Part shown: one piece after another, positions 1-6,257 of the stretch
Numbering within the stretch: position 1 is the stretch's first letter
Layout of the letters: each line of letters opens with the position of its first letter
NCBI GenBank assembly: GCA_946478845.1
Contig: CAMLDI010000077.1
Coordinates: 1 to 7,411, forward strand
Direction of reading: 5' to 3'
Length of the DNA: 7,411 nt
Origin: an uncultured Paenibacillaceae bacterium
Lineage (GTDB): Bacteria > Bacillota > Bacilli > Aneurinibacillales > Aneurinibacillaceae
Notes under the pieces: generated by a model
The model's input: only the letters and a program-made list of their open reading frames with translations
The model's database searches: none
Told to the model about the DNA's origin: nothing
Translations under genes and position numbers: made by a program

Positions 1-85
1 AAAATTCAAGAAATTGATTAGGATCGCATTCTAGCTTTTCACTGTTCAGTTTTCATAGTACTTGTCGCTATTATTCAACAGCAAC
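1..85 (-). promoter_or_regulatory. Probable rRNA operon leader (boxA-like region) before 16S rRNA
   Basis: The region is non-coding in all frames. On the minus strand it contains TATGAAAACTGAACAGTGAA (38-57), close to the TTTGAAAACTGAACA element found in leaders and spacers of Bacillales rRNA operons and associated with antitermination and rRNA processing. It follows two rRNA-type promoters. The mature 16S sequence itself is not visible, so the window apparently ends inside the leader. The identification rests on motif memory and on gene order. Confidence 0.55.
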
Positions 86-91
86 TATTTT

Positions 92-120
92 AGTTTATCA
101 CATTGACTAGTTAAAGTCAA
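92..120 (-). promoter_or_regulatory. Downstream tandem promoter (P2-like) of an rRNA operon
   Basis: On the minus strand, a -35 box TTGACT (115-120) and a -10 box TAAACT (92-97) are separated by 17 bp, with a start expected near 85. The -35 box is one arm of a short inverted repeat (TTGACT at 103-108, AGTCAA at 115-120), which may be incidental. The promoter leads directly into a leader resembling that of Bacillales 16S rRNA. The ygxA-side location matches the B. subtilis perR-ygzB-ygxA-rrn gene order known from the literature. Confidence 0.6.
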
Positions 121-166
121 GTGATTTTTTTCACCGTATCTTTTTCAGATTGAGGCGACAAAGAAT

Positions 167-195
167 AATATATCAGCTTTTAAAATATAAATCAA
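167..195 (-). promoter_or_regulatory. Upstream tandem promoter (P1-like) of an rRNA operon
   Basis: Read on the minus strand, a -35 box TTGATT (190-195) and a -10 box TATATT (167-172) are separated by exactly 17 bp, placing a start near 160. It lies 75 bp upstream of a second promoter with the same geometry, the paired arrangement usual for rRNA operons of Bacillales. No open reading frame follows it in the window, so the transcript runs off the left edge into what is inferred to be 16S rRNA. It depends on box matches and context only. Confidence 0.55.
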
Positions 196-337
196 TAGTT
201 TTTTTAAAAGAATTTTATATTAAATAAAAATAGCCCCAGAATCTTTTTATTATATACAACCATAGTAATAGTAAACCAGGATTTGCTAAAGGTTACACCA
301 TAAAAACAGTCTTTGAGTTTTACTTCACTCCAGCTAA
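196..337. other. Intergenic spacer without a gene
   Basis: AT-rich spacer between the rRNA-type promoters and the ygxA terminator. Stops are frequent in every frame and I see no gene. A weak extra minus-strand promoter can be drawn (TTTACT at 270-275, TATAAT at 249-254), but its 15-bp spacer is short, so I do not call it. Confidence 0.5.
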
Positions 338-377
338 AAAAACAAGGCCCTTCCTTTTCAGGATTGGCCTTGTTTTT
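338..377. terminator. Strong bidirectional terminator downstream of ygxA
   Basis: The arms at 338-349 and 366-377 pair perfectly over 12 bp (AACAAGGCC against GGCCTTGTT plus the flanking A and T runs). A small TCC/GGA helix (352-354 with 361-363) sits in the loop. A-runs on one side and T-runs on the other allow function on both strands. On the minus strand it ends transcription from ygxA before the rRNA promoters. Confidence 0.85.
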
Positions 378-381
378 CTAA

Positions 382-414
382 CAGATCAGAATTAATAAAA
401 TTTTATCTGATCTG
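382..414. repeat. 9-bp perfect inverted repeat in the ygxA 3' region
   Basis: CAGATCAGA (382-390) is repeated as its reverse complement (406-414) around a 15-nt AT-rich loop. No T-run follows on either strand, so it is not a classical terminator. It lies in the 96-nt interval between the ygxA stop and the terminator, beside a second small repeat (GGCAA/TTGCC near 423-438) and an unusually GC-rich patch (435-447). It could be an RNA 3'-end structure or chance. Confidence 0.4.
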
Positions 415-473
415 CATGAGGGCAATTATAGTTGCCGCCGTCGCCTTAAGCCTTGGAGCCAGCAAAACAATCT

Positions 474-1346
474 TTAACTATTAAATTTTTTCGAAATACT
501 CGTATATTTCTTTTCAATTCCTACCATTGTTGATGTTTTTACTTCACTAATTAATGAACGTTTGACAAGTTTATCTAAAAGAATAATTAATTCAATATCA
601 TAATTTTTAATAGATGGATGATGATATAATTCATTTAATGTCCATGCTTCATTTTTACTATCTATAATATCAACTATAAAAGCTGTACAATCTTTCAACT
701 TAGACATAAGGGAAAATTCGCTGGCCAATAAAAATAGTTCAATTCTTTTATTTAGTGGTTCTAAAGAAGTTGATAGTTCTTCATAAAGCTTATAAACAGT
801 GTAATCAATTCCCTGCACCTGTTCCCATACTTTTTCATTAGGGATCTGGCCTTTCTCTATAATAGCTAAACGAGCCCAATGGTGTATTGCTTTACTACAA
901 TAATGGAAGGCATCTATTAGCTTGCCTCGATTCAAGAATTTCTTCGCTTCTATTGAGCTTTTAAGGAATTGAGAAAATTCAACACCAATTTTCAACTGAT
1001 GATTCTTTTTAGAGACGAACTTAGAAAACTCTTTAATATTATTAATTATTTTATTCCGATCAAATAACACTTCTCCATGATTAATGAACTCCAGGATTTC
1101 CAATCGTAAACCGTTATTTATCATTTTATAAAGATACTCTTTATCAAACCATTTCCCTAAAATTTTTAATCCGTTTTTCTCTACATTATATAAACGAACT
1201 TCCTCAGGCAGTCTGTTAACAATGGCGATATATAATCCATCAAAACCATCTAGATCAATTCCATTTCCGCCCCTTAAATCAATGTAAATAAGAGCCTCCA
1301 CAGAAGGATCAACCATAAACCCAGAAAGGTCATGTGCTTCGCTCAT
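474..1346 (-). CDS. ygxA: Nucleotidyltransferase-like protein YgxA
   Basis: A 290-aa cytosolic protein recognised as the YgxA family (nucleotidyltransferase-like, PF14540), whose molecular role is not established. Visible family features are GLEILEFINHGEVLFDRN-type sequence around residues 80-97, the central helical stretch with HHWARLAIIEKG (about 155-166), and VYKLYEELSTSLEPL (about 183-197). The C-terminal part (about 235-285) is helical with LNELYHHPSIKNYDIE followed by a lysine-rich tail, compatible with a winged-helix-like end. No signal peptide or membrane segment is seen. I do not see a canonical GS...DxD nucleotidyltransferase motif, so catalysis is doubtful. The start is supported by AAGGTGG (1354-1360), 7 nt upstream. 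Length matches the B. subtilis homologue as I remember it (about 290 aa). It is divergent from ygzB and ends before a strong terminator, so it is probably monocistronic. Confidence 0.85.
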   Translation of the reverse strand: MSEAHDLSGFMVDPSVEALIYIDLRGGNGIDLDGFDGLYIAIVNRLPEEVRLYNVEKNGLKILGKWFDKEYLYKMINNGLRLEILEFINHGEVLFDRNKIINNIKEFSKFVSKKNHQLKIGVEFSQFLKSSIEAKKFLNRGKLIDAFHYCSKAIHHWARLAIIEKGQIPNEKVWEQVQGIDYTVYKLYEELSTSLEPLNKRIELFLLASEFSLMSKLKDCTAFIVDIIDSKNEAWTLNELYHHPSIKNYDIELIILLDKLVKRSLISEVKTSTMVGIEKKYTSISKKFNS

Positions 1347-1405
1347 ATTAAGACCACCTTTTTTAGAATTTTGTAATAAATATGTTTAACTAACCCTTTC
1401 TTCCA

Positions 1406-1420
1406 CGAATACAATATTCG
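1406..1420. promoter_or_regulatory. Palindrome in the divergent ygxA/ygzB intergenic region
   Basis: CGAATA (1406-1411) and TATTCG (1415-1420) form a perfect 6-bp inverted repeat with a 3-nt centre. It sits between two divergent genes, where an operator would be expected. It does not fit the B. subtilis LexA site (CGAACN4GTTCG) or the Per box. Regulator and function are unknown, and chance is possible. Confidence 0.3.
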
Positions 1421-1476
1421 ACAAAATCACTCATATTCCTTCATAGTTGTATAATAAGGTTTTTTTTTTGGAAACA

Positions 1477-1485
1477 TGTTATACT
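1477..1485 (+). promoter_or_regulatory. Extended -10 promoter candidate for ygzB
   Basis: TGTTATACT is an extended -10 (TGnTATACT) just upstream of ygzB, without a good -35. A start near 1492 would leave only a few nucleotides before the ribosome binding site. An alternative -10, a perfect TATAAT at 1450-1455, would give a more ordinary leader but also lacks a clear -35 (TCACTC at 1427-1432). One of the two probably drives ygzB. Confidence 0.4.
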
Positions 1486-1511
1486 GTTTTCATGTAGGAG
1501 GGATAATATTT

Positions 1512-1880
1512 ATGCTTTTTTCAGGAAAATTAAATAGATTACGCAATTTAGCCCTTGGGCTTGTTTTTTTAGGATTTATCATTATGTATGTAGGTTATAT
1601 GGCCTTTTCTGGTTGGTTTGGTTCCTTTTTTGAACAAAAAATTATGTTATTTGGCACTATGCTAATTATCGGGTTTCTATTCCTTATTGGGAGTAGTTTC
1701 ATGTATATGTGGATTGGAATGTTATCAACCAAAGCAGTGCAAGTTCATTGCCCTAAATGTGGGAAAGTGACTAAAATAGTAGGCTTACGAGATGAATGTA
1801 TGTACTGCAAACAGAAATTATCCATAGATCCTAAAGACGCTCCCCAAGAAAGTAAAAAGGAAGAAGTAGAAAATCAATAG
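1512..1880 (+). CDS. ygzB: Zinc-ribbon membrane protein YgzB (DUF2614 family)
   Basis: A 122-aa protein of the YgzB family, function unknown. Two hydrophobic helices (about residues 12-31 and 43-66) anchor it in the membrane. They are followed by the family-typical WIGMLSTKAVQVHCPKCGK and a four-cysteine zinc ribbon (C80, C83, C96, C99), then a charged, probably cytoplasmic tail. The start is taken at 1512 rather than the in-frame ATG at 1476. AGGAGGG (1496-1502) lies 9 nt before 1512, and homologues begin with a short basic segment like SGKLNRLRN, whereas the upstream codons overlap a likely promoter and the ribosome binding site. The gene is divergent from ygxA and converges on the acetyltransferase gene. 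Its place next to perR matches Bacillus gene order. Confidence 0.88.
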   Translation: MLFSGKLNRLRNLALGLVFLGFIIMYVGYMAFSGWFGSFFEQKIMLFGTMLIIGFLFLIGSSFMYMWIGMLSTKAVQVHCPKCGKVTKIVGLRDECMYCKQKLSIDPKDAPQESKKEEVENQ

Positions 1881-1920
1881 AGAAAACTTAGGGCTCCAAC
1901 CCTTGAGATAGCAAAACAAA

Positions 1921-1945
1921 AGCCGGTTCCCAAGAGGGGCCGGCT
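1921..1945. terminator. Bidirectional terminator between ygzB and the GNAT gene
   Basis: AGCCGGTTCC (1921-1930) pairs with GGGGCCGGCT (1936-1945) over 10 bp, including two G-U pairs in RNA, around a 5-nt loop. On the minus strand it is followed by TTTTGTTTTG, on the plus strand by TGTTTCATTTCTT. It lies between two convergent genes and probably ends both transcripts. Confidence 0.8.
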
Positions 1946-1967
1946 GTTTCATTTCTTCTCCATGTGA

Positions 1968-2456
1968 TTAAGTAGTACTTTTTACTATTTCTTTTTTTAA
2001 CTTGCGTCCCCCTGTAATCTGAAATCCATTTTGCTCGTAAAAACATAAGGTGCGGTCAAAAGCGGGTAAGGGTGGTGTAGTTACCTCAAATCGATTCCAT
2101 CCTTTTTGCTCTCCGTAACGTTTTGCAGCTTTCAATAATTTTGCACCCACCCCTTTTGAACGATATGCCGGTTGCACAAAAAACTCCTGGATGATGGCAT
2201 ATGAACCATCAGCGTACAATGAATGGCTTTCACATAAGGAAAGAAAACCGATGTTTTTTTTGTTTTCTTCATCAAAGGCCATAAATACTTTATATATATC
2301 TGCTTCAATAAATTGCCTGCATTTTTCCCCTGTATTCGTTGTATGAAATAAATTGGGGCCTAAATGTGTCCGATCCTTAATTTCCCGTATCAATTCTTCA
2401 AATAAATTAGCAATTATGAAATAATCCATAGGCAAAGCTTCTTTAATACGAATCAT
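1968..2456 (-). CDS. GNAT-family N-acetyltransferase
   Basis: A 162-aa cytosolic protein with a GNAT fold that would transfer an acetyl group from acetyl-CoA to an unknown amine. The acetyl-CoA binding motif A is visible as FFVQPAYRSKGVGAKLL (residues 92-108, with R99-x-x-G-x-G104), preceded by the strand IGFLSLCES (69-77). The C-terminal motif FYEQNGF (139-145) is typical. Length is normal for a single-domain GNAT. The start lies 3 nt after the perR stop and has only a weak GAG-like ribosome binding site (near 2464), so it is probably translated by coupling to perR and co-transcribed with it. Family assignment is secure; the substrate cannot be inferred. Linkage to a peroxide regulator raises, without proving, a stress role. 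Confidence 0.85.
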   Translation of the reverse strand: MIRIKEALPMDYFIIANLFEELIREIKDRTHLGPNLFHTTNTGEKCRQFIEADIYKVFMAFDEENKKNIGFLSLCESHSLYADGSYAIIQEFFVQPAYRSKGVGAKLLKAAKRYGEQKGWNRFEVTTPPLPAFDRTLCFYEQNGFQITGGRKLKKEIVKSTT

Positions 2457-2459
2457 TTA

Positions 2460-2894
2460 CTACTCATGGGATTGGCAATTTTCACATTCGCCATATACTT
2501 CTAAACGATGGGAAAGAGCTTTATATCCAGTTTTTTTCTCAGCTACCCTATAAGCCTCTACAAGGTTTTCCTCAAACTCAAAGTCATCAATTTTTCCGCA
2601 TTTAACACAAATAATATGATAGTGATCCATAACATTCCCATCAAACCTGCTTGATGAATCACCATAAGTTAATTCTTTTACCAACCCTATATCTTTAAGT
2701 AAGCGCAAATTATTATAAACTGTTGCAACACTCATATTTGGGAATTTTCCATCCAGGGAACGATAAATATCATCTGCAGTTGGATGGGATTTTGTTCCTA
2801 ATAGGTAGGATAGAATAGCATGACGCTGTGGGGTCATCCGAACACCTGCATTTTTCAGTTTTGCTAACGCTGGTTCAAGTTGTTCTACAGCCAT
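2460..2894 (-). CDS. perR: Peroxide-sensing Fur-family repressor PerR
   Basis: A 144-aa DNA-binding repressor of the Fur family. PerR senses H2O2 by iron-catalysed oxidation of histidine ligands and controls peroxide-defence and iron/heme genes. All ligands of the B. subtilis regulatory metal site are present at the same numbers (H37, D85, H91, H93, D104), and the structural zinc site is complete (C96, C99, C137, C140). The winged-helix recognition segment FPNMSVATVYNNLRLL (51-66) and RMTPQRHAIL (19-28) are strongly conserved. An Asp rather than Glu at residue 85 favours PerR over Fur. The start is supported by GAGAGGTG (2903-2910). The gene is first in a likely two-gene unit with the GNAT gene, preceded by a promoter with an operator-like site. 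PerR activity can be predicted with good confidence because no ligand is missing. Confidence 0.93.
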   Translation of the reverse strand: MAVEQLEPALAKLKNAGVRMTPQRHAILSYLLGTKSHPTADDIYRSLDGKFPNMSVATVYNNLRLLKDIGLVKELTYGDSSSRFDGNVMDHYHIICVKCGKIDDFEFEENLVEAYRVAEKKTGYKALSHRLEVYGECENCQSHE

Positions 2895-2948
2895 CTATCA
2901 TGCACCTCTCTTCTGAAAACGTATACCAATTTAAAAATTAAACTTATT

Positions 2949-2963
2949 TAATAATATGTATAA
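2949..2963 (-). promoter_or_regulatory. Candidate Per box overlapping the perR transcription start
   Basis: The minus-strand 15-mer TTATACATATTATTA matches the Per box TTATAATnATTATAA at 11 of 14 defined positions by eye. It covers the predicted transcription start, where a bound repressor would block initiation. PerR autorepression is known in B. subtilis. The surroundings are very AT-rich, so background matches are likely and confidence is moderate. Confidence 0.45.
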
Positions 2964-2965
2964 TT

Positions 2966-2995
2966 AGTCTACGTTTAATTCTTGTTTATTGTCAA
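2966..2995 (-). promoter_or_regulatory. perR promoter
   Basis: On the minus strand, a consensus -35 TTGACA (2990-2995) is followed after 18 bp by TAGACT (2966-2971), placing a start near 2960. It is about 65 nt from the perR start codon, leaving room for the ribosome binding site. Confidence 0.6.
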
Positions 2996-3156
2996 CCTCA
3001 CTCTATGGAAATAATGTAATTATATGTTAACTAATCCTATCTTTTATCTTGTTTTTTGACATGTTTGTGCCAGACGATAAACATGCCACACTAATACAAT
3101 TAACTGATAGAAAGTACTTTTTGTTTTATGATATTGGAGCCACCCTAAATGGTTAG
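2996..3156. other. Intergenic spacer with a small hairpin
   Basis: No gene is supported between the perR promoter and the inverted repeat at 3157. One imperfect hairpin is visible (CATGTTTGT at 3060-3068 against ATAAACATG at 3077-3085, one G-T pair), without a following T-run. A 62-codon minus-strand frame crosses this spacer (3044-3232) but has no ribosome binding site and starts inside a repeat arm. The junction between the housekeeping block and the bacteriocin operon falls somewhere here. Confidence 0.45.
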
Positions 3157-3238
3157 AAAAGTATGGATTATGAAGAAACAGCTTTTTACTGAAGAGAATT
3201 AACTTACATAAGTTCGCTTTTACATAATCCATACTTTT
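3157..3238. repeat. 16-bp inverted repeat with nested palindrome after the bacteriocin operon
   Basis: AAAAGTATGGATTATG (3157-3172) and its exact reverse complement (3223-3238) enclose 50 bp. Inside is a second perfect palindrome, AACTTA-CA-TAAGTT (3201-3214). The right arm begins 6 nt after the stop of the 59-aa gene, so the minus-strand transcript would fold here. The TTTT ending the far arm could act as a weak terminator. Alternatively it is a small mobile-repeat relic. No target-site duplication was evident. Confidence 0.6.
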
Positions 3239-3244
3239 AACTTT

Positions 3245-3424
3245 TTAATCCTTAAATATTAGAGAACTAATTATGTTTAGTATAAAGAATATTCCAATAA
3301 ATGATCCCCAATACAAAAAGATATTATCATAAGGGAGTGAAAGTACTCTAAATATAATTTTATGAATAATCCCTGTAAAGATTATTAGCAGACAATTCAA
3401 AAATGCAATTGCTAAATGTTTCAT
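3245..3424 (-). CDS. Small two-helix membrane protein, last gene of the bacteriocin operon
   Basis: A 59-aa reading frame beginning MKHLAIAFLN and ending SSLIFKD. It has two strongly hydrophobic stretches (about residues 4-22 and 35-57) joined by a short basic linker (HKIIFRVLSLPYDN). It has no recognised family. Its start is 5 nt after the ATPase stop, and a strong AAAGGAG (3435-3441) within the end of the ATPase gene sits 10 nt upstream, so translation is likely. As the final gene of a lactococcin-972-type operon it could be an accessory immunity peptide or a small subunit of the ABC complex; this is inference from position only. The base composition matches the operon. A spurious frame is possible because AT-rich DNA readily gives hydrophobic translations, but the ribosome binding site and spacing argue for a real gene. 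Confidence 0.65.
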   Translation of the reverse strand: MKHLAIAFLNCLLIIFTGIIHKIIFRVLSLPYDNIFLYWGSFIGIFFILNIISSLIFKD

Positions 3425-3429
3425 TCAAA

Positions 3430-4062
3430 TTAGACTCCTTTACGAAATATTTCTATTATTCTATCTGAATTATTAGCGACCTCTTTGTCATGTGTGACAC
3501 AAACAATCGTTTTCCCCATGTCTTTCAATTTATGAAATAAAGATAAGATAATTTGCTTATTGTAATCATCTAAATTACCCGTAGGTTCATCAGCTAGAAT
3601 AATATTACATGGTTTTAATATTATTCTAGCAATAGCAATACGTTGCTGTTCACCACCACTTAATTGATATACTTTTTTCTTTAAAAAACTAGAATCTAAT
3701 CCAACCATTTCTAATGTTTTTGGTAGAAGATCTTTACTGAATTTTTTATTATATACAGTAGAGAGTAATAAATTTGTCATCACTGTTTCATTATCCATAA
3801 GTACATAATTTTGGAAAATATATCCTAAATGTTCTCTCCTTAATAGCATTGTTTCATTTACATTGGGATTTTTATACCCCATAATTTCAATATCTCCCTC
3901 ATCTGGATCATCTAATAAACCCATTATATTTAAAGCAGTTGTTTTTCCTGAACCGCTTTTTCCAATGATAGAGACAAATTCTTTTTCTTCTATCTTAAGT
4001 GAGAAATTTGTTAGAACTGGATTTTTTTCGAAGTTTTTGTTTACATTTATAAGTTTGATCAT
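3430..4062 (-). CDS. Bacteriocin-associated ABC transporter ATP-binding protein (lactococcin 972 group)
   Basis: A 210-aa cytosolic ATPase subunit of the MacB/LolD type. ATP binding and hydrolysis motifs are complete: Walker A GKSGSGKT (34-41), Q-loop Q84, signature LSGGEQQR (134-141), Walker B IILADEP with D158 and E159, D-loop GNLD (162-165), and H-loop H191. Length is that of a single nucleotide-binding domain. It should dimerise and energise the 731-aa membrane protein encoded immediately upstream, whose stop overlaps this start by 4 bp (ATGA). AAAGGAG (4070-4076) lies 7 nt before the ATG. In lactococcin-972-type loci the pair is proposed to serve immunity or transport. Function as an ATPase is secure; the transported substrate is not shown by the sequence. 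Confidence 0.9.
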   Translation of the reverse strand: MIKLINVNKNFEKNPVLTNFSLKIEEKEFVSIIGKSGSGKTTALNIMGLLDDPDEGDIEIMGYKNPNVNETMLLRREHLGYIFQNYVLMDNETVMTNLLLSTVYNKKFSKDLLPKTLEMVGLDSSFLKKKVYQLSGGEQQRIAIARIILKPCNIILADEPTGNLDDYNKQIILSLFHKLKDMGKTIVCVTHDKEVANNSDRIIEIFRKGV

Positions 4063-6254
4063 ATTTTATCTCCTTTGAGAATTTTATTTATGTTCTTTTG
4101 ATTTAAGTAGTTACTGAGTAAATACACGATAACTAATTCAATCCCTATAAACAAAATAATAAAGTACATTAGTTCATAAACACGATAATAAAAACTAATA
4201 ACTAAACCTAGCATAGAATTAGCGGTAAAAGATAAAATTAACAAATGTTTATTTCTGTCCCAGTATGAAAATCCAAATAAATATTTCAGATTAAGTTTGA
4301 GAGTATTTGCACTATAATATGTCCAAGTATATGAACTAAGAAAGGCCACAGACAATATCAAAGTTATAAATAGCGAAATTGTGTACTTAATTAATAACCA
4401 TTGTAATTGTAAAATTTCATCACTTAGTTCTTGGTAAGTTGATGTTGAAGCACTAATTAAATTTTTTGTATTAGTCTCTTCTAAATACGGTATAATATTT
4501 TGGTATGCATTTCCTTTAGAATCATCAAAATAGAACAAAGAGGTAGTTGCATATGCACCTATAAAAGAAGTATCTACATTGCCATTGTATAGGACTGCTA
4601 TAGGATCAATAATATTATTTTGGTTATTTATATCTCCCATGTTACTATTAAATGTAAAATACTCTTGTCCTTTTTGAGTGTATATAATGTTTATATGCAA
4701 TCTATCTTTTTTTGTCATATTTAAAGGTTTATTAATTTCTTTATTATATATATTATCAACTTCTACCTTTTGGAAGAAAAACTCCTTTTTATACGATTCC
4801 ACTATTTTTTCTTCATATATAGCATATTGTTCAGGAACTAAAATATTTAGGGTATTAGAATCATTATTAAATTGATTAATTACATTTTGTCCATTTACAT
4901 CTACAATAGGATTTACTTTTAAATAATTTTCACTTATAGAGACGCTTCTTCCTGCAACAGAATATACTTCATTTTCTTGAGTTGTATTCATAGTATAGTT
5001 ATAAATGGGTTCTCGTCCATTTCTTCCTATTACCAAATAGTTATTTGCATGCATTATAAAAGCATTTTTATGTTTTTCTAATTCTTGATAAAGTTTATTT
5101 ACATTATCATTTATTTCTCTATCAATATTTAAATCGTCATAATTAATACCCGTAGGTGCAAAATTAAGACTAAATACTTCCTGGGTTTTGGTCCAATAGG
5201 ATTTATTATCTAATTGTTGTTTTAAATCTAAAAAATTTGTAAGCGATAGTGTTATTATGTTAAACAGTATTAGTGTTATTATTAATTTAAACCCTAAAGA
5301 TAACCATTGAAATCTTTTAATTGGAAGTTTACCTTTTACATTTGAACCACTTATCGTAAATTTATGTAAAACCAATGAAATAGACAATGTATATACAATT
5401 AATATCAATGCACTAAAAAAAACATTCAGTAAGTAGATGAGAATATAACTTATTAGCCAATAGGTTTGCCCATAGGAAAATGCTAGAATCACTAATAATA
5501 TTCCGACAAATAGGACTATAAAAATAAACGGTTTTAAAAACATCTCTGGAACAGATAATAAGGATTTCATTTTAGAATATCCCCATAGTTTTTGCAGTAG
5601 TTGTTGTTTTCTATTCTTAATGATAAAGAAAAACATACAAATAGACAAAACTACAAAAGAAAGTAACAGTAGTAATAATAATGTTGTATTAAAAAAGAAA
5701 AAATGATTATTATTTCCAACCTCAAAGCTGACTTCACCAAAAGGTGAAAACTGTTTCACTGCTTTTTCGAGGATTTCTGTATCCATTGTGTTTATATAGA
5801 ATTTGTTTCCTAGGCCAACATTATTTACTTGATTTATATCAAAGTATTTTACTTTCCATGTGGATAAAGGAAATGCAATTGTTCCTATTTGATTTTCTTC
5901 GTTTACTTCTGTGGTATTTGATATGTACTGTGTTCCGTTAGGGAATTTTCCTGATTTTAAATGTACTGTTGAGTCATCTTCAATATTTGTAGAGTAAATA
6001 TTTAATGTTTCCTTATCAAAAAAATTATATTGAGTAATATTAACTTGCTCAACCTTTGAAAATTCCACCATTTTCTCTAACAAATTCTCTGTTTTTACAG
6101 CAGATTCTGGTTCTAGTTGATGGTAAGTTATATTTAGTTCTGTTTTTTCAGAGAATAGAGTATCAAAAATTTGTTTATTGAAAATATAATCATAGCTAAA
6201 AATATTAACAGAAATAAAAAATAAAGCTAATAAAATGTAGATTGTTTTCTTCAT
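4059..6254 (-). CDS. Bacteriocin-associated integral membrane protein (DUF1430-type, putative immunity/ABC permease)
   Basis: A 731-aa membrane protein with about eight hydrophobic helices: 3-20, 187-212, 238-261, 266-297, 318-341, 619-643, 670-690 and 693-715. Two large polar domains (about 21-185 and 345-615) follow helices 1 and 5 and are probably outside the cell. This repeated layout resembles the MacB/FtsX type of ABC permease, and the family is known as bacteriocin-associated integral membrane (putative immunity) proteins of lactococcin-972 loci. It is encoded directly after the bacteriocin and overlaps the ATPase gene by 4 bp, so the two proteins probably form one complex. Start ATG at 6254 has AAAGGAG (6265-6271) 10 nt upstream, held in the loop of a small hairpin. 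Length is close to that usual for the family. Self-protection is the usual proposal; export of the bacteriocin is less likely because that protein has its own signal peptide. Confidence 0.85.
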   Translation of the reverse strand: MKKTIYILLALFFISVNIFSYDYIFNKQIFDTLFSEKTELNITYHQLEPESAVKTENLLEKMVEFSKVEQVNITQYNFFDKETLNIYSTNIEDDSTVHLKSGKFPNGTQYISNTTEVNEENQIGTIAFPLSTWKVKYFDINQVNNVGLGNKFYINTMDTEILEKAVKQFSPFGEVSFEVGNNNHFFFFNTTLLLLLLLSFVVLSICMFFFIIKNRKQQLLQKLWGYSKMKSLLSVPEMFLKPFIFIVLFVGILLVILAFSYGQTYWLISYILIYLLNVFFSALILIVYTLSISLVLHKFTISGSNVKGKLPIKRFQWLSLGFKLIITLILFNIITLSLTNFLDLKQQLDNKSYWTKTQEVFSLNFAPTGINYDDLNIDREINDNVNKLYQELEKHKNAFIMHANNYLVIGRNGREPIYNYTMNTTQENEVYSVAGRSVSISENYLKVNPIVDVNGQNVINQFNNDSNTLNILVPEQYAIYEEKIVESYKKEFFFQKVEVDNIYNKEINKPLNMTKKDRLHINIIYTQKGQEYFTFNSNMGDINNQNNIIDPIAVLYNGNVDTSFIGAYATTSLFYFDDSKGNAYQNIIPYLEETNTKNLISASTSTYQELSDEILQLQWLLIKYTISLFITLILSVAFLSSYTWTYYSANTLKLNLKYLFGFSYWDRNKHLLILSFTANSMLGLVISFYYRVYELMYFIILFIGIELVIVYLLSNYLNQKNINKILKGDKI

Positions 6255-6257
6255 CAG

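Noticed and set aside
103..120. TTGACT/AGTCAA inverted repeat as an operator or plus-strand promoter
   Set aside because: One arm is already the -35 of the minus-strand rRNA-type promoter, and no -10 follows on the plus strand.
1476..1511. Upstream in-frame ATG extending ygzB by 12 codons
   Set aside because: It overlaps the likely -10 box and the strong AGGAGGG that serves the ATG at 1512, and homologues start at the later position.
2049..2057. GGTGCGGTC match to the tRNA-Leu 3' end as a possible att repeat
   Set aside because: Only 9 bp, located inside the acetyltransferase coding sequence, with no further similarity.
3044..3232. 62-codon minus-strand frame in the perR-bacteriocin spacer
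   Set aside because: It has no ribosome binding site, its start lies within an inverted repeat arm, and the translation has no recognisable family or consistent character.
3863..4078. Plus-strand frame antisense to the ABC ATPase
   Set aside because: It lies inside a gene with complete ATPase motifs and is a shadow frame.
4678..4875. Plus-strand frame antisense to the membrane protein
   Set aside because: It is opposite a long, well-supported gene, with no ribosome binding site or family resemblance. The same applies to the frame at 5744-5941.
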